The notes under the pieces are model-generated. The model ran no database searches. It had not been told where the DNA came from and was given only the letters and a program-made list of their open reading frames with translations. Below are positions 38,951 to 48,652 of a stretch of DNA of 64,000 bases, piece by piece. Location of the stretch: NCBI RefSeq assembly GCF_000218785.1, contig NZ_AFPO01000025.1, positions 62,001-126,000 on the forward strand, read 5' to 3'. The position numbers and the translations under genes are program-made. This stretch comes from Idiomarina sp. A28L. Lineage in GTDB: Bacteria > Pseudomonadota > Gammaproteobacteria > Enterobacterales > Alteromonadaceae. The stretch's first letter is position 1. The number at the start of each line of letters is the position of its first letter.

Positions 38951-40189
38951 CTATTTTTTCCCACTACCTGATTTGCCCTGCTCACTGCCTTTTGTATTTC
39001 CCTTCGCTTCGCCTTGGTGCTGCCGCTGTGGCTTACCTTTACCTTGACCCTTGCCGCTATTACGGCTGCGTGGCGAAGATTTACCATTAGGGTTACGCGG
39101 CTTGCCGGCTTCTTCATTATCGCTATTGCGGTAGCTACCTTGCGCTGGCTGCTTGCCTTTGGGCTCGCTGCGCTGGCCAGGGTGCTTATCTTTTCGATTA
39201 TCACGGCGGCTATCGTTGCGCTCTTCATCACGTTTTACGTTTCTTGAGTGCCCACGGGCGCTGATTGAATCAGAACGTGTATTACTCTTAGCAGCCGCTT
39301 CTTTTTCAGCAGTTTCCGGGTTCGCGGCTAATCTACGACCTCCGCGGCCCACTGGATTTTCCTTCCGATGGCGAATGCTGCCGCGGCGTGCCTGCTTTAA
39401 TTGCCGGCGTTGTTCTTCATCAGTAATTACCGGTGCAGATTCAATCAATGGTAGCTCTACCAAGCGGCGTAAATAATTCACCTGATCGGTTTGTAGTTCC
39501 ATCCAACCGCCTTGAACAAGGCCCTTCGGCAACACCAAATCGCCCATCCGCACCCGCATTAAACGGCTCACTGTAAAGCCTTGCGATTCCCACAAGCGCC
39601 GTACTTCACGATTTTTACCTTCCGTAAGAATCACATGGAACCACTGGTTCATACCTTCGCCGCCGCGCCGCTTAATCTTTTTAAACTTCGCCACACCGTC
39701 TTCTAATTTTACACCTTTCAAAAGCTTTTGAATTTGCGCTTCACCAACTTCACCGAAAACACGTACCGCATACTCACGCTCTACTTCATAGCTCGGGTGC
39801 ATTAAGCGATTCGCTAATTCACCGTCGGTTGTCATCAACAACAAGCCCGAAGTGTTGATATCTAAGCGGCCCACAGCTATCCAACGCGCGGTGCTTACAT
39901 AAGGCATACGCTCATACACTGTTGCCCGCCCTTCTGGATCTTTACGCGTTACCAATTCACCCTCAGGCTTGTGGTACACCAATACTCGGCATGGTTGCTC
40001 CTCGGCATTTCGCACTTTAACTTGGTGGCCATCAATACGAATGTCTGCCGAAGCAGTTACCCGCTCACCCAGTGTAGCCACATGATCATCAACTCGAATC
40101 CGGCCTTCACTGATCATAGATTCCAATTCACGCCGCGAACCATGGCCTGAACGCGCTAATATTTTTTGCAACTTTTCGGTGTCTTTCAC
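38951..40189 (-). CDS. rluB: 23S rRNA pseudouridine(2605) synthase RluB
   Basis: Isomerises U2605 in 23S rRNA. 412 residues: an N-terminal S4 RNA-binding domain ([19 protein letters not shown]), the RsuA-family catalytic domain with Asp110 in [12 protein letters not shown], and [16 protein letters not shown]. From about residue 265 the protein becomes a disordered basic tail of Arg, Lys, Gly, Ser, Asn and Gln ([22 protein letters not shown]). E. coli RluB also has a basic tail, but this one is longer. The start overlaps the scpB stop by 4 bases. Confidence 0.93.
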   Translation of the reverse strand: MKDTEKLQKILARSGHGSRRELESMISEGRIRVDDHVATLGERVTASADIRIDGHQVKVRNAEEQPCRVLVYHKPEGELVTRKDPEGRATVYERMPYVSTARWIAVGRLDINTSGLLLMTTDGELANRLMHPSYEVEREYAVRVFGEVGEAQIQKLLKGVKLEDGVAKFKKIKRRGGEGMNQWFHVILTEGKNREVRRLWESQGFTVSRLMRVRMGDLVLPKGLVQGGWMELQTDQVNYLRRLVELPLIESAPVITDEEQRRQLKQARRGSIRHRKENPVGRGGRRLAANPETAEKEAAAKSNTRSDSISARGHSRNVKRDEERNDSRRDNRKDKHPGQRSEPKGKQPAQGSYRNSDNEEAGKPRNPNGKSSPRSRNSGKGQGKGKPQRQHQGEAKGNTKGSEQGKSGSGKK

Positions 40190-40791
40190 TGGTTTTCTTC
40201 CTCTTTTGTGCCACGCTCCCGCGTGTCATTGGTATCTGTAATGCCTTCCAAATCTAACTCAAGCTCCGGACGAGGTTGCGCTAAAGCTGGCAAATCAGCT
40301 ACAGATTGTAACGAAAAATAATCTAAAAATGCTTTTGTGGTGGCATACAGTGCAGGCCTGCCAGGAACTTCCTTATGGCCTACTACTTTTACCCAACCAC
40401 GCTCTTGTAACGTTTTCATAATTTGTGTGCTCACCGAAACCCCACGTACGGCTTCAATCTCGCCCCGCGTAACCGGTTGTCGCCAAGCAATTAACGCCAA
40501 AGTTTCCAACAACGCTGCTGAATAACGTGGTGCTCGATCAGGCCACATATTTACCAATGCTGGCCCAAGATCAGCTCGGGTTTGAAATCGATAACCAGAG
40601 GCCACTTCTACTAATTCAATGCCGCGTTCACGGTAATCTTCTTTTAATTCATCCAACACTTGCCGAATACGAGGGCGGTTTAATCGATAATCGGCGAGCA
40701 CGCCCCCCAACAGCTGATCGAGAGTAACTGGCGCTTCAGCAGCAAATACCGCCGCTTCTACAAGTTGTTTAAGTTGTTTATCTGAAATCAT
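40186..40791 (-). CDS. scpB: Segregation and condensation protein ScpB
   Basis: Winged-helix kite subunit of an SMC-ScpAB-type condensin. 201 residues with [52 protein letters not shown]-type sequence and [16 protein letters not shown]. Follows scpA after 5 bases and overlaps rluB. In gammaproteobacteria with MukBEF elsewhere, ScpAB may be a second system; no smc is seen here. Confidence 0.93.
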   Translation of the reverse strand: MISDKQLKQLVEAAVFAAEAPVTLDQLLGGVLADYRLNRPRIRQVLDELKEDYRERGIELVEVASGYRFQTRADLGPALVNMWPDRAPRYSAALLETLALIAWRQPVTRGEIEAVRGVSVSTQIMKTLQERGWVKVVGHKEVPGRPALYATTKAFLDYFSLQSVADLPALAQPRPELELDLEGITDTNDTRERGTKEEENQ

Positions 40792-40796
40792 GCCAA

Positions 40797-41633
40797 TTAT
40801 TCCTCAGCTACCGCAGTTTCAATATCAATATCCCGATAATTTGAAACTTTACCAACTACATAAATAATCGAATAAGGCTCTGCCTGAGTAAGCGCGATCA
40901 AACCCTCTTTATTCAGCTCTAAAATTGCCAAAAAACTGACAACAACCCCTGAACGCCCTTCATTTATTACAAATAGCTCAGAAAACTCTATTCTTTCTTT
41001 ATGCTGCAGTTTTTCTAAAATACTGCTCATGCGCTCGCGAGTAGATAAGGCTTCCCGCTTCACCTGGTGGTGAGCCTGTACATCAACCAGTTGCATCACT
41101 TTAAATAGCGCTAGGCTTAACTCTTCTAAAGCTACTTCTGGGGGGGCTTGGCCTGCTAAATCGCGCGCATCAGTGTTGGCATGGGCAATAAAATAATCAC
41201 GCTCTTGCTGCGGTTGAGTATCCAATTCATGGGCACCACTGCGTACAATTTCATATTCTTTTAGCCGCCGAACAAGTTCTGCACGTGGATCATCTTCCTC
41301 GTCTTCGTCGGCAACTATCTTCGGCAACAACATACGGCTCTTAATTTCCGCCAGCATTGCCGCCATTAATAGATAATCGGCGGCTAACTCAAGCTTCAAT
41401 TCGCGCATCATATCTACGTACACCATATATTGCTCGGTAATTCGCAGAATGGGTAAATCGAGAATATCCATTTTTTGTTTACGGATAAGATAGAGCAACA
41501 AATCCATCGGCCCCGAAAACAAATCAAGCATCAGTTCAAGCGCTTCTGGCGGGATGTATAAATCCTCCGGTTGTTCAAAAACCGGTTCACCACGCACAAA
41601 ACCTAGGGGTAACGATTGTTGCTCAGTAACCAA
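40797..41633 (-). CDS. scpA: Segregation and condensation protein ScpA
   Basis: Kleisin subunit linking SMC heads. 278 residues with the signature LFSGPMDLLLYLIRKQKMDILDLPI (about 38-62), the DYLLMAAMLAEIKSRMLLP helix, and a C-terminal winged helix (FSELFVINEGRSGVVVSFLAILEL). First gene of the scpA-scpB-rluB set. Such sets flank trp operons in many gammaproteobacteria. Confidence 0.93.
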   Translation of the reverse strand: MVTEQQSLPLGFVRGEPVFEQPEDLYIPPEALELMLDLFSGPMDLLLYLIRKQKMDILDLPILRITEQYMVYVDMMRELKLELAADYLLMAAMLAEIKSRMLLPKIVADEDEEDDPRAELVRRLKEYEIVRSGAHELDTQPQQERDYFIAHANTDARDLAGQAPPEVALEELSLALFKVMQLVDVQAHHQVKREALSTRERMSSILEKLQHKERIEFSELFVINEGRSGVVVSFLAILELNKEGLIALTQAEPYSIIYVVGKVSNYRDIDIETAVAEE

Positions 41634-41722
41634 ATGTAGCTTCCTAAATAATCATCTATCCATTGTATTGGCTTAACAAAAAATCTGCACAATCCTATCC
41701 ACGAAAACCTGGCCGCTTATTT

Positions 41723-42343
41723 TTAACTAAAACGGCCCGGGTCACCTTCGCCTATTCGAATGATTTCTACTTCATCATCAACCAAATCAACCACCGTGGT
41801 TGGTTTCTCCATTAAATGGCCACCATCGATAATTAGATCCACCAATTTTTCCAAGCGCTGGCGAATTTCATACGGGTCGGGTTCCGCAAATTCTTCATCG
41901 GGGAATATCATAGTGGTAGACATTATCGGTTCGTTCAACTCAGTAAGCAGTGCTTGCGCAATATCATTATCAGGAACACGCAAACCGATAGTTTTTCGCT
42001 TCGGATTCATCAATCGCTTTGGCACTTCTTTGGTTGCCATCAATACAAAAGTGTAAGGGCCTGGCGTATTGTTTTTTATCAACCGAAATGCTTGATTTCC
42101 TACTCGGGCATACACTGATAGCTCGGATAAATCACGGCACATCAACGTAAAGTTGTGTTCGCTGCCGAGCCGACGAATATTTAAGATTCGTTCAACCGCT
42201 TCTTTATTTTGCAGTTGGCAGCCAATGCCGTAGCCCGAATCAGTGGGATACACCACTACTCCACCTTTGCGAATAATATCTGCCGCCTGCACGATTAGCC
42301 GGTTCTGTGGGTTTTCCGGATGGATTTGAAAAAACTGGCTCAT
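41723..42343 (-). CDS. yciO: YciO/Sua5 family protein (threonylcarbamoyl-AMP synthase-like)
   Basis: 206-residue YrdC/Sua5-fold protein that binds nucleotides and RNA. Conserved words: VVYPTDSGYGIGCQLQ, RRLGSEHNFTLMCRDLSEL, NNTPGPYTFVL and TIGLRVPDN. The paralogue YrdC/TsaC makes threonylcarbamoyl-adenylate for tRNA t6A; the YciO group has low or uncertain activity. Here it neighbours rnm and scpA, as yciO does in E. coli, which supports YciO rather than TsaC. Confidence 0.88.
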   Translation of the reverse strand: MSQFFQIHPENPQNRLIVQAADIIRKGGVVVYPTDSGYGIGCQLQNKEAVERILNIRRLGSEHNFTLMCRDLSELSVYARVGNQAFRLIKNNTPGPYTFVLMATKEVPKRLMNPKRKTIGLRVPDNDIAQALLTELNEPIMSTTMIFPDEEFAEPDPYEIRQRLEKLVDLIIDGGHLMEKPTTVVDLVDDEVEIIRIGEGDPGRFS

Positions 42344-42411
42344 CCTTGCATTCCTTTTATCTTTTTATTTAACACTAAATATTCAACTCAAATCAGAGGC
42401 GGCTGCATTCA

Positions 42412-43278
42412 TTACAGCCCCTGCATTTCAGGCCAATCATGCCATACCGGTGTTAATTCATCTGGTATTTTTAAATTACGCCCGAGTTCGCGATAACGCC
42501 CCGGATAGTGAAAATCGGAGCCTGCCGATGCCAGCAGCTCATATTCAACCGCCAACTCAGTTAGCCATCGGCGCTGTTCTGGGCTTTGCTGGCCACTCAC
42601 CACTTCCATGGATTGCCCACCGGCATCTTTAAATTCGGTAATTAAACGGCGCAACCATTTATTGCTTAAATCATAGGCTAGCGGGTGCGCAATACTGGCA
42701 ACACCACCTGCCGCGTTGATTACCGCTACAGCCTCGCTCATCGAACACCATTGCGGTTTTTCATAAGCACATTGGCCCTTACCTAAATACTTTTCAAATG
42801 CATCTTGCACGGAATTGCAGTAACCATGATTGAATAGTGCTTGTGCATAATGCAACCGCGTTACTACGTTGCCATTTGCGCTCTCTGCGAATGATTCTGG
42901 CCTAGGTGCTGGTAATTTATCAGCGGCAATACCCTGTTTTATCAGCTTGGCATGAATAGCCTCTGAACGCAGGTGTCGCCGCTCTCGCTGCTCCTTAAGC
43001 AACCGCATTAAAGCAGGGTGTTCAAGAGAAAACTGCCACGCCAAAATATGAATCTCGAACCCTTCCCATGTAGTGCTGAATTCAACACCAGGAATCAATT
43101 CAAGCCGTTTCAGCTTTTGTTCTTCACGCGCTATTTTAGCGGCATGAAAACCACTAATTGAATCATGGTCAGTGATCGCTAATATATCTATTTGCATTAC
43201 GCCTGCACGCATTACAAGCTCTGCCGGACTTAATGCACCATCAGAGGCAGTGGTATGGCAATGTAAATCAATTTGCAT
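42412..43278 (-). CDS. rnm: PHP-domain 5'-nuclease RNase AM (YciV)
   Basis: 288-residue PHP-family phosphoesterase; E. coli Rnm trims 5' ends of 5S, 16S and 23S rRNA and degrades 3',5'-bisphosphate nucleotides. Metal-binding motifs DLHCHTTASDG, ITDHDS, GVEFST, SIAHPLAYD and AGSDFHYPG are present. The start is placed at ATG 43278, preceded by AGGGG at suitable spacing; a GTG two codons upstream is too close to that site. Divergent from the trp operon, as in E. coli. Confidence 0.9.
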   Translation of the reverse strand: MQIDLHCHTTASDGALSPAELVMRAGVMQIDILAITDHDSISGFHAAKIAREEQKLKRLELIPGVEFSTTWEGFEIHILAWQFSLEHPALMRLLKEQRERRHLRSEAIHAKLIKQGIAADKLPAPRPESFAESANGNVVTRLHYAQALFNHGYCNSVQDAFEKYLGKGQCAYEKPQWCSMSEAVAVINAAGGVASIAHPLAYDLSNKWLRRLITEFKDAGGQSMEVVSGQQSPEQRRWLTELAVEYELLASAGSDFHYPGRYRELGRNLKIPDELTPVWHDWPEMQGL

Positions 43279-43375
43279 GTTCACCCCTCAGGTTAAAATT
43301 CATCAAGCGTTTACCTAATCGTCAACACGCATGCGCATCAAACACAACTGCGGATTTTCGTGCACTTACTTTTGA

Positions 43376-43427
43376 ACCTGTTTTGTGCACCTGTTTTGTG
43401 CACCTGTTTTGTGCACCTGCACTGTAC
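43376..43427. repeat. Three tandem 13-bp repeats plus a degenerate fourth
   Basis: ACCTGTTTTGTGC occurs exactly at 43376, 43389 and 43402, then ACCTGCACTGTAC at 43415. The unit spans a GTGCAC palindrome at each junction. It lies between rnm and the trp promoter, about 110 bases upstream of the -35 box. It may bind a regulator of either gene or be a slippage product. Confidence 0.9.
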
Positions 43428-43534
43428 GATAATTACGCTAGTTTAATAGCTCCATCATACGCCCTTTAACAGCACAAAACCATGATTGAAGAGCCCTATT
43501 CCGTAACGAATCATGATGCTTTTTGAAAAACTTA

Positions 43535-43563
43535 TTGACAGATTTTAGCTCTGCCGTTATCGT
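43535..43563 (+). promoter_or_regulatory. trp operon promoter
   Basis: Perfect TTGACA (43535-43540), a 17-base spacer, then TATCGT (43558-43563, 4 of 6). About 65 bases upstream of the leader peptide start. Confidence 0.65.
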
Positions 43564-43582
43564 TCGTGTATTAATTTTCACG

Positions 43583-43603
43583 TACAACTTTAGTTAAGTT
43601 GTA
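43583..43603. promoter_or_regulatory. Inverted repeat near the trp promoter, candidate TrpR operator
   Basis: TACAACTT-TAGTT-AAGTTGTA, an 8-bp perfect inverted repeat. Its centre contains TAGTTAA, shared with the E. coli trp operator core (ACTAGTTAACTAGT), but the CTAG half-sites are not conserved. It lies about 15 bases downstream of the expected start site rather than over the -10. A TrpR site is plausible but unproven. Confidence 0.4.
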
Positions 43604-43628
43604 AAGCTTTTTTAGAGAAACGCACATC

Positions 43629-43685
43629 ATGAAACAATTCGCATCTGTACAACATCATTGGTGGTGGCACTTCCTTCGCGGGTAG
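43629..43685 (+). CDS. trpL: trp operon leader peptide with three consecutive Trp codons
   Basis: An 18-residue peptide, MKQFASVQHHWWWHFLRG, with three adjacent TGG codons at 43659-43667. It lies 52 bases before an attenuator hairpin and directly upstream of trpE. Ribosome stalling at these codons when Trp-tRNA is scarce would control transcription. The bases around the stop codon (GCGGGT at 43678-43683) can pair with ACCCGC in the terminator 5' arm, a reasonable antiterminator. Confidence 0.88.
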   Translation: MKQFASVQHHWWWHFLRG

Positions 43686-43737
43686 TGGATGCGTCTGTGC
43701 GCTTGTTATAAAGCAAATTAGAAAACAGAAATTCATT

Positions 43738-43764
43738 CAAAACCCGCTTATGAAGCGGGTTTTG
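43738..43764 (+). terminator. trp attenuator
   Basis: A perfect 12-bp stem CAAAACCCGCTT / AAGCGGGTTTTG with a 3-base loop, followed by a CTGTTTT stretch. It is 107 bases before trpE and after the Trp-rich leader peptide. The U tract is interrupted, which may favour some read-through. Confidence 0.85.
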
Positions 43765-43870
43765 CTGTTTTAGCATCCCGCTGAATGGGTTATAGAAGCA
43801 CTAACACGAACACGTAAACGCGTTAACCACACACGCAATTATTAAACATAAAAAGGGATGCCAAACCATC

Positions 43871-45544
43871 ATGCTTGGGAACGTAACAACCAGCACGCCA
43901 ATACAAGAATTACAGAAACCGGGAAACCTATTTCCTATTTCTGTGGCTACTCAGTATCAAGCCGATCCTGTTGATGTATTGAAGCGCCTTGCACACAGCG
44001 GCGGTGAACACATTCTTTTGGAATCGGCAGAAATCGATTCTCGCCAAAATCTTAAAAGCTTGTTTATGATCGATGCCTCGCTGAAACTTGTTTGCCAAGG
44101 CCAACAGGTAACGGTAACCGCCTTAAGTGAGAACGGAGAATGCATTCTAAGTTGGTTACGGGGCGAGCTTAAAGAGTTCTTAAATGCATCAGAAGCTAGC
44201 AATAAATATTGTGTATTCGAATTTGCGTTACCGGCGAGCAACTTAACTGAGAAAGAGCGTTTAGCCGCACCCGCAAACACATTGCCACTGCGCACCTTGC
44301 AACAAAAATTAACATCGTTGCAGCCGCACCCTTTCGCTATATTTTTAGCTGGTGTATTTGCCTATGATTTATTAGCCACTTTTGAACAACTCCCAGAAGT
44401 AACCGAAGGCATAAACGATTGCCCAGATTATCAATTTTACTTAGCCGAAACACTGCTCATCATGGACCACGCAGCCCAGCAAACGGAGCTACTCGGCATA
44501 CTTGCAAGCGGAGATAACGCAGAAGCTCGGCACCAACAGCTTTGCCAACGCTTGGGCGAGTTAATGAGCCGCATGCAGGCTCCATTTAGTAGTGGTTCTG
44601 ATTTGTTTTCACCAGCAACAACGCGAACTGCAGAGAAAAATAGAAATAGCGTAAAACTCGATTTTGCCAATGTAACGAGCCAGCCGAAACGAGAAGAATT
44701 CAAAGCCATCGTGCTTGATATGAAAAAGCACATCGCCGCCGGCGATATTTTCCAAGTGGTGCCATCGCGCAATTTCACTCTCCCGTGTACAAATGCTTTG
44801 AATAGCTACGCGGAACTGAAAAAAAATAACCCAAGCCCCTATATGTTTTATATGCGCACCGCTGAGTTTGAACTATTTGGTGCATCGCCAGAATCGGCGT
44901 TAAAGTTTACCGCTAGTAATCGGCAGGTAGAGCTTTACCCTATCGCTGGCACCCGCAGCCGAGCTCGTGATGCTGCTGGCAACATCAAGCCAGACCAAGA
45001 TTCACGTATCGAACTCGCGCTGCGTCAAGATCAAAAAGAGCTTGCCGAACACATGATGTTGGTTGATTTAGCTCGAAACGATTTGGCACGTATAGCACGC
45101 ACCGGTAGCCGCTATGTTGCTGATTTACTCAAAGTAGATCGTTATTCCCACGTAATGCACCTCGTATCGCGTGTTGTAGCTACTTTGCGCGATGATCTCG
45201 ATGCCCTCGATGCGTATCGCGCATGCATGAACATGGGGACTTTGGTTGGCGCACCAAAAATTAGTGCTGCCAGCCTGATTCGTGGCGCCGAAGGTTGTCG
45301 CCGAGGCAGTTATGGTGGTGCCGTGGGGTATCTAAACGGCGCTGGTGATATGGATACCTGTATTGTAATTCGCTCTGCCTATGTAAAAAATGGCAAAGCT
45401 ATTGTGCAAGCCGGTGCCGGTGTTGTGTTTGATTCCGATGCCGATGCCGAAGTTGCGGAAACAGAACAAAAAGCAGGCGCGGTGCTACAAGCCATTCTTA
45501 ATGCCAATCATGCACTTTCAACTGCTGCCGAGGTAAACCCATGA
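43871..45544 (+). CDS. trpE: Anthranilate synthase component I
   Basis: Makes anthranilate from chorismate with ammonia from TrpG. 557 residues, longer than E. coli TrpE (520). The LLES tryptophan-binding element for feedback inhibition is near residue 48 (HILLESAEID). The catalytic domain has FQVVPSRNF, FGASPESALKF, LYPIAGTRSRARD and MLVDLARNDLARI. The PIAGT alanine is typical of TrpE rather than PabB. First structural gene of the operon; it overlaps trpG by 4 bases. Confidence 0.97.
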   Translation: MLGNVTTSTPIQELQKPGNLFPISVATQYQADPVDVLKRLAHSGGEHILLESAEIDSRQNLKSLFMIDASLKLVCQGQQVTVTALSENGECILSWLRGELKEFLNASEASNKYCVFEFALPASNLTEKERLAAPANTLPLRTLQQKLTSLQPHPFAIFLAGVFAYDLLATFEQLPEVTEGINDCPDYQFYLAETLLIMDHAAQQTELLGILASGDNAEARHQQLCQRLGELMSRMQAPFSSGSDLFSPATTRTAEKNRNSVKLDFANVTSQPKREEFKAIVLDMKKHIAAGDIFQVVPSRNFTLPCTNALNSYAELKKNNPSPYMFYMRTAEFELFGASPESALKFTASNRQVELYPIAGTRSRARDAAGNIKPDQDSRIELALRQDQKELAEHMMLVDLARNDLARIARTGSRYVADLLKVDRYSHVMHLVSRVVATLRDDLDALDAYRACMNMGTLVGAPKISAASLIRGAEGCRRGSYGGAVGYLNGAGDMDTCIVIRSAYVKNGKAIVQAGAGVVFDSDADAEVAETEQKAGAVLQAILNANHALSTAAEVNP

Positions 45545-46188
45545 GCGCCGAACTAGCAACCCCAGTAGTAGAAGCTAAGGCATCTAAAGGCCATATTATC
45601 TTCATCGATAACCTCGATAGCTTCACGTATAACTTAGTTGATGAGTTAGCACAGATGGGCTTTGGTTTGGATGTTTACCGCAATACCGTAAGCACTGATT
45701 TCATTGCCGCCCGCTTAGCAGAGCAGGCCGCCGCCGGCCCCGTGCTATTATGTTTATCACCTGGCCCCGGCCACCCAAGCGATGCTGGCAATCTTATTCC
45801 TATTATTCAGCACGCCAACGGGGTTTACCCCATGCTCGGTATTTGTTTGGGCTTCCAAGCACTTATTCAGCAAGCAGGTGGTGTTGTTGATCGTTGTTTC
45901 GAAACCGTGCATGGCAAAACTAGCCATATTGATTGTAGTGAGCACCTTATCTTCGCTGGCTTATCAAATCCGCTGCCGGTGGCCAGATATCACTCATTAA
46001 TGGCCACTGAAGTACCAAAGGAAGCACAAGTAATTGCCACGGTAAATAATATTCCAATGGCCTTTTATCACCCTAAACAACGTAGTATTGGGTTCCAGTT
46101 TCACCCAGAATCAATCATGACAACCGATGGCGTGCAGTTATTGCAGCAAAGTATTGAATTTTTAATGCAGGAGAAAGCAAATGCTTGA
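45541..46188 (+). CDS. trpG: Anthranilate synthase glutamine amidotransferase component
   Basis: Class I glutaminase that channels ammonia to TrpE. 215 residues with IFIDNLDSFTYNLVDEL, the nucleophile cysteine in MLGICLGFQALI, and the C-terminal FHPES His-Glu pair. It is a free-standing gene, not fused to trpD as in E. coli. It might also serve PabB, for which no dedicated glutaminase is seen here. Overlaps trpD by 8 bases. Confidence 0.96.
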   Translation: MSAELATPVVEAKASKGHIIFIDNLDSFTYNLVDELAQMGFGLDVYRNTVSTDFIAARLAEQAAAGPVLLCLSPGPGHPSDAGNLIPIIQHANGVYPMLGICLGFQALIQQAGGVVDRCFETVHGKTSHIDCSEHLIFAGLSNPLPVARYHSLMATEVPKEAQVIATVNNIPMAFYHPKQRSIGFQFHPESIMTTDGVQLLQQSIEFLMQEKANA

Positions 46189-47185
46189 ACTAGTTAAAGT
46201 GATTAACGGCGAAGTGTTGTCGATGGATGAAACTACCAAACTATTTCAGCATTTGATTGCTGGCCAGCTTACGCAGAATCAAATTGCGGCTATGCTTATT
46301 GCTTTGAAAATACGTGGCGAAACACCAGCCGAGATAGCGGGTGCAGCAAGAGCTTTATTAAACGGTAGCAAAAAATTCCCAGCACTTTCTTATGCGGTGG
46401 CCGATACCTGCGGTACTGGTGGTGATGGCAGCAACACAATTAACATTTCCACAGCTGCCGCTTTAGTTTCCGCAAGTATGGGGCTAAAAGTTGCGAAACA
46501 CGGCAATCGTAGTGTTTCTTCCCGCTCAGGTTCTGCTGATGTTTTAGAATCGCTTGGTGTGCCGCTGGATCTATCGCCCGATGAAAACAAAGTGCTGCTC
46601 GATGAGTTTGGTTTTTGCTTTTTGTTTGCCCCGCATTATCACCCCGGAATTCGCTACGCCATGCCGGTGCGCCAGGAACTGAAAACACGAACCTTGTTTA
46701 ACTTGCTCGGGCCACTTTTAAACCCAGCTCGCCCACAAGCTCAGCTTTTAGGTGTTTATACGCCAGATTTGTGCTTACCAATGGCAGAAACCCTGCAACT
46801 TTTAGGCTGCCAGCGAGCAATGGTAGTGAATGGTAGCGGGCTCGATGAAATAGCCCTGCATGGCCCTACTAAAGTGGTTGAGATTAATGGCGATGAGTTG
46901 CGTGAATATGAACTTAACCCAGCGGATTTTGGCGTTACTGAAGCTGGCTTAGCCAGCCTCAAAGGCGGCGATGCTAACCAGAATGCACGCATGCTAAAAG
47001 ATGTATTTAATGGCCAAGGTAAAGCTGAACATGCCAATGCAATTGCCATGAATGCAGCCGCAGTGCGTTACCTTACCGGCAAAGCAGATAGCCTAAAAAG
47101 TGCTACTAATGATGTGTTAGATCATCTAGCTAGCGGCAAGGCGGGTGAGCATTTGCAGCGCATGCAGGAGGAATTTAAAGTATGA
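46181..47185 (+). CDS. trpD: Anthranilate phosphoribosyltransferase
   Basis: Joins anthranilate to PRPP. 334 residues with the family sequence DTCGTGGDGSNTINISTAAA, KHGNRSVSSRSGSADVLE, GFCFLFAPHYHPG and RTLFNLLGPLLNPA. Stand-alone TrpD without the amidotransferase domain. Overlaps trpCF by 4 bases. Confidence 0.97.
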   Translation: MLELVKVINGEVLSMDETTKLFQHLIAGQLTQNQIAAMLIALKIRGETPAEIAGAARALLNGSKKFPALSYAVADTCGTGGDGSNTINISTAAALVSASMGLKVAKHGNRSVSSRSGSADVLESLGVPLDLSPDENKVLLDEFGFCFLFAPHYHPGIRYAMPVRQELKTRTLFNLLGPLLNPARPQAQLLGVYTPDLCLPMAETLQLLGCQRAMVVNGSGLDEIALHGPTKVVEINGDELREYELNPADFGVTEAGLASLKGGDANQNARMLKDVFNGQGKAEHANAIAMNAAAVRYLTGKADSLKSATNDVLDHLASGKAGEHLQRMQEEFKV

Positions 47186-48639
47186 GTTTTGTTGTTCATT
47201 CCGATACGCCTACTGTGCTACAAGAAATTGTGGCCAAGCGGCAACAACGGTTAGAGGCAATGCGCGAGTATTACCCTGAAGCCGAAATTGCTGCAAGCGC
47301 CCTTGCCAGCTTAAGGCCTGTGCGTGATTTCACCGCTGCTTTAGCCGAGCCCGGCGCGCAATTTATTTTAGAGTGCAAGAAAGCTTCGCCCTCGAAAGGG
47401 CTAATTCGGCAGCATTTCGACCCCGTAGCCATTGCACGCGTTTACGCCAGTTATGCGGCGGCTATATCTGTGCTTACTGAACCCGATTACTTTCAAGGTG
47501 ATTTCGCTTATTTACAAGCGGTGAGCGCACAGGTAAACACACCGGTATTGTGCAAAGATTTTATATTTAGCACTTACCAAGTGGATTTAGCCCGCTATTT
47601 TGGTGCCGATGCTATATTGCTTATGCTTTCGGTTTTATCCGATGATGAATATCGCATTTTAGCCGCCCGCGCGAACCAGCTCGGTTTACATATTCTTACG
47701 GAAGTAAGCGATGCAGAAGAAATGCACCGAGCGGCAGCGCTTCAAGCGCGTGTAATTGGTATTAACCACCGCAATTTGCGCGATCTTTCTGTAGATTTAA
47801 ACCGTAGCCAAGAACTAGCGGCTATAGCTCCGAAAAATGCCCTACTCATTGCCGAATCAGGTATTGAGCAGAATTCGCAAATACGTAGCATTAGCCCGTA
47901 TGTTGATGGCTTCTTAGTAGGCGGTGCGTTAACCGCTCAAGATGATATTGATATGGCCTGCCGAACGTTGATTTATGGTGAGCATAAAGTGTGCGGTATC
48001 ACTAGCGAAGCGCAGGCAATTGCTGCGCGCAGTGCCGGTGCCGTTTACGCAGGATTAATTTTTGCAAAACGTTCGCCTCGCGTAGTTAATCAATTACAGG
48101 CTGAGCCCATCACCCAAGTAACCGGCTTAAACTTTGTGGGTGTGTTTAGCGTTGATGATTATGCCAGTATCGGAACCATCGAGGCCGCAGGAGCCATAGC
48201 TCAAATCGCCATTCATTTGAATCTAAGCGCGGTACAGTTGCATGATGTTGTTAACGATCAATTAATTACTGAGCTGGCTAAATTGTTTAAAGAACACGCC
48301 AACACCCACAACAAATTGATTGAAATTTGGCAAGCCCATAGTGTGCAAGAGCAGCAACCTGCATTGAACACTAGCGCATTTTTGCCGGAGGTTGCCCGCA
48401 TAGTGTTCGATCATGGCCGCGGTGGTAGCGGCCAAACCTTCGATTGGCAACTGTTACCGGCCGCTCAAGAGCAACGGCAGAAAATTCAACTCGCCGGCGG
48501 TTTAAACAGAGAAAATATAGCAATGGCGGCAGCACAAAGCTGCCGTGGTTTAGATATCAATTCAGGATTAGAGCGCCAACCGGGCCACAAAGATCCGGCA
48601 TGGTTGCAACAAGCATTTCGCACGATTCGGTTATATTAA
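47182..48639 (+). CDS. trpCF: Bifunctional indole-3-glycerol phosphate synthase / phosphoribosylanthranilate isomerase
   Basis: Two fused barrels, 485 residues. Residues 1-260 are TrpC ([57 protein letters not shown]). From about 265 TrpF begins ([25 protein letters not shown]) and ends with [13 protein letters not shown] and AGGLNRENI and LDINSGLE. The fusion is the same as in E. coli and most gammaproteobacteria. 13 bases separate it from the trpB start. Confidence 0.97.
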   Translation: MSFVVHSDTPTVLQEIVAKRQQRLEAMREYYPEAEIAASALASLRPVRDFTAALAEPGAQFILECKKASPSKGLIRQHFDPVAIARVYASYAAAISVLTEPDYFQGDFAYLQAVSAQVNTPVLCKDFIFSTYQVDLARYFGADAILLMLSVLSDDEYRILAARANQLGLHILTEVSDAEEMHRAAALQARVIGINHRNLRDLSVDLNRSQELAAIAPKNALLIAESGIEQNSQIRSISPYVDGFLVGGALTAQDDIDMACRTLIYGEHKVCGITSEAQAIAARSAGAVYAGLIFAKRSPRVVNQLQAEPITQVTGLNFVGVFSVDDYASIGTIEAAGAIAQIAIHLNLSAVQLHDVVNDQLITELAKLFKEHANTHNKLIEIWQAHSVQEQQPALNTSAFLPEVARIVFDHGRGGSGQTFDWQLLPAAQEQRQKIQLAGGLNRENIAMAAAQSCRGLDINSGLERQPGHKDPAWLQQAFRTIRLY

Positions 48640-48652
48640 CGAGGTTATGACG

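Noticed and set aside
38947-39476. Long antisense and alternative frames over the rluB tail
   Set aside because: Explained by the biased codon composition of the Lys/Arg/Gly/Ser-rich RluB tail; no ribosome sites or family match.
43376-43427. CRISPR-like array
   Set aside because: The 13-bp repeats are directly adjacent with no spacers and no cas genes nearby.
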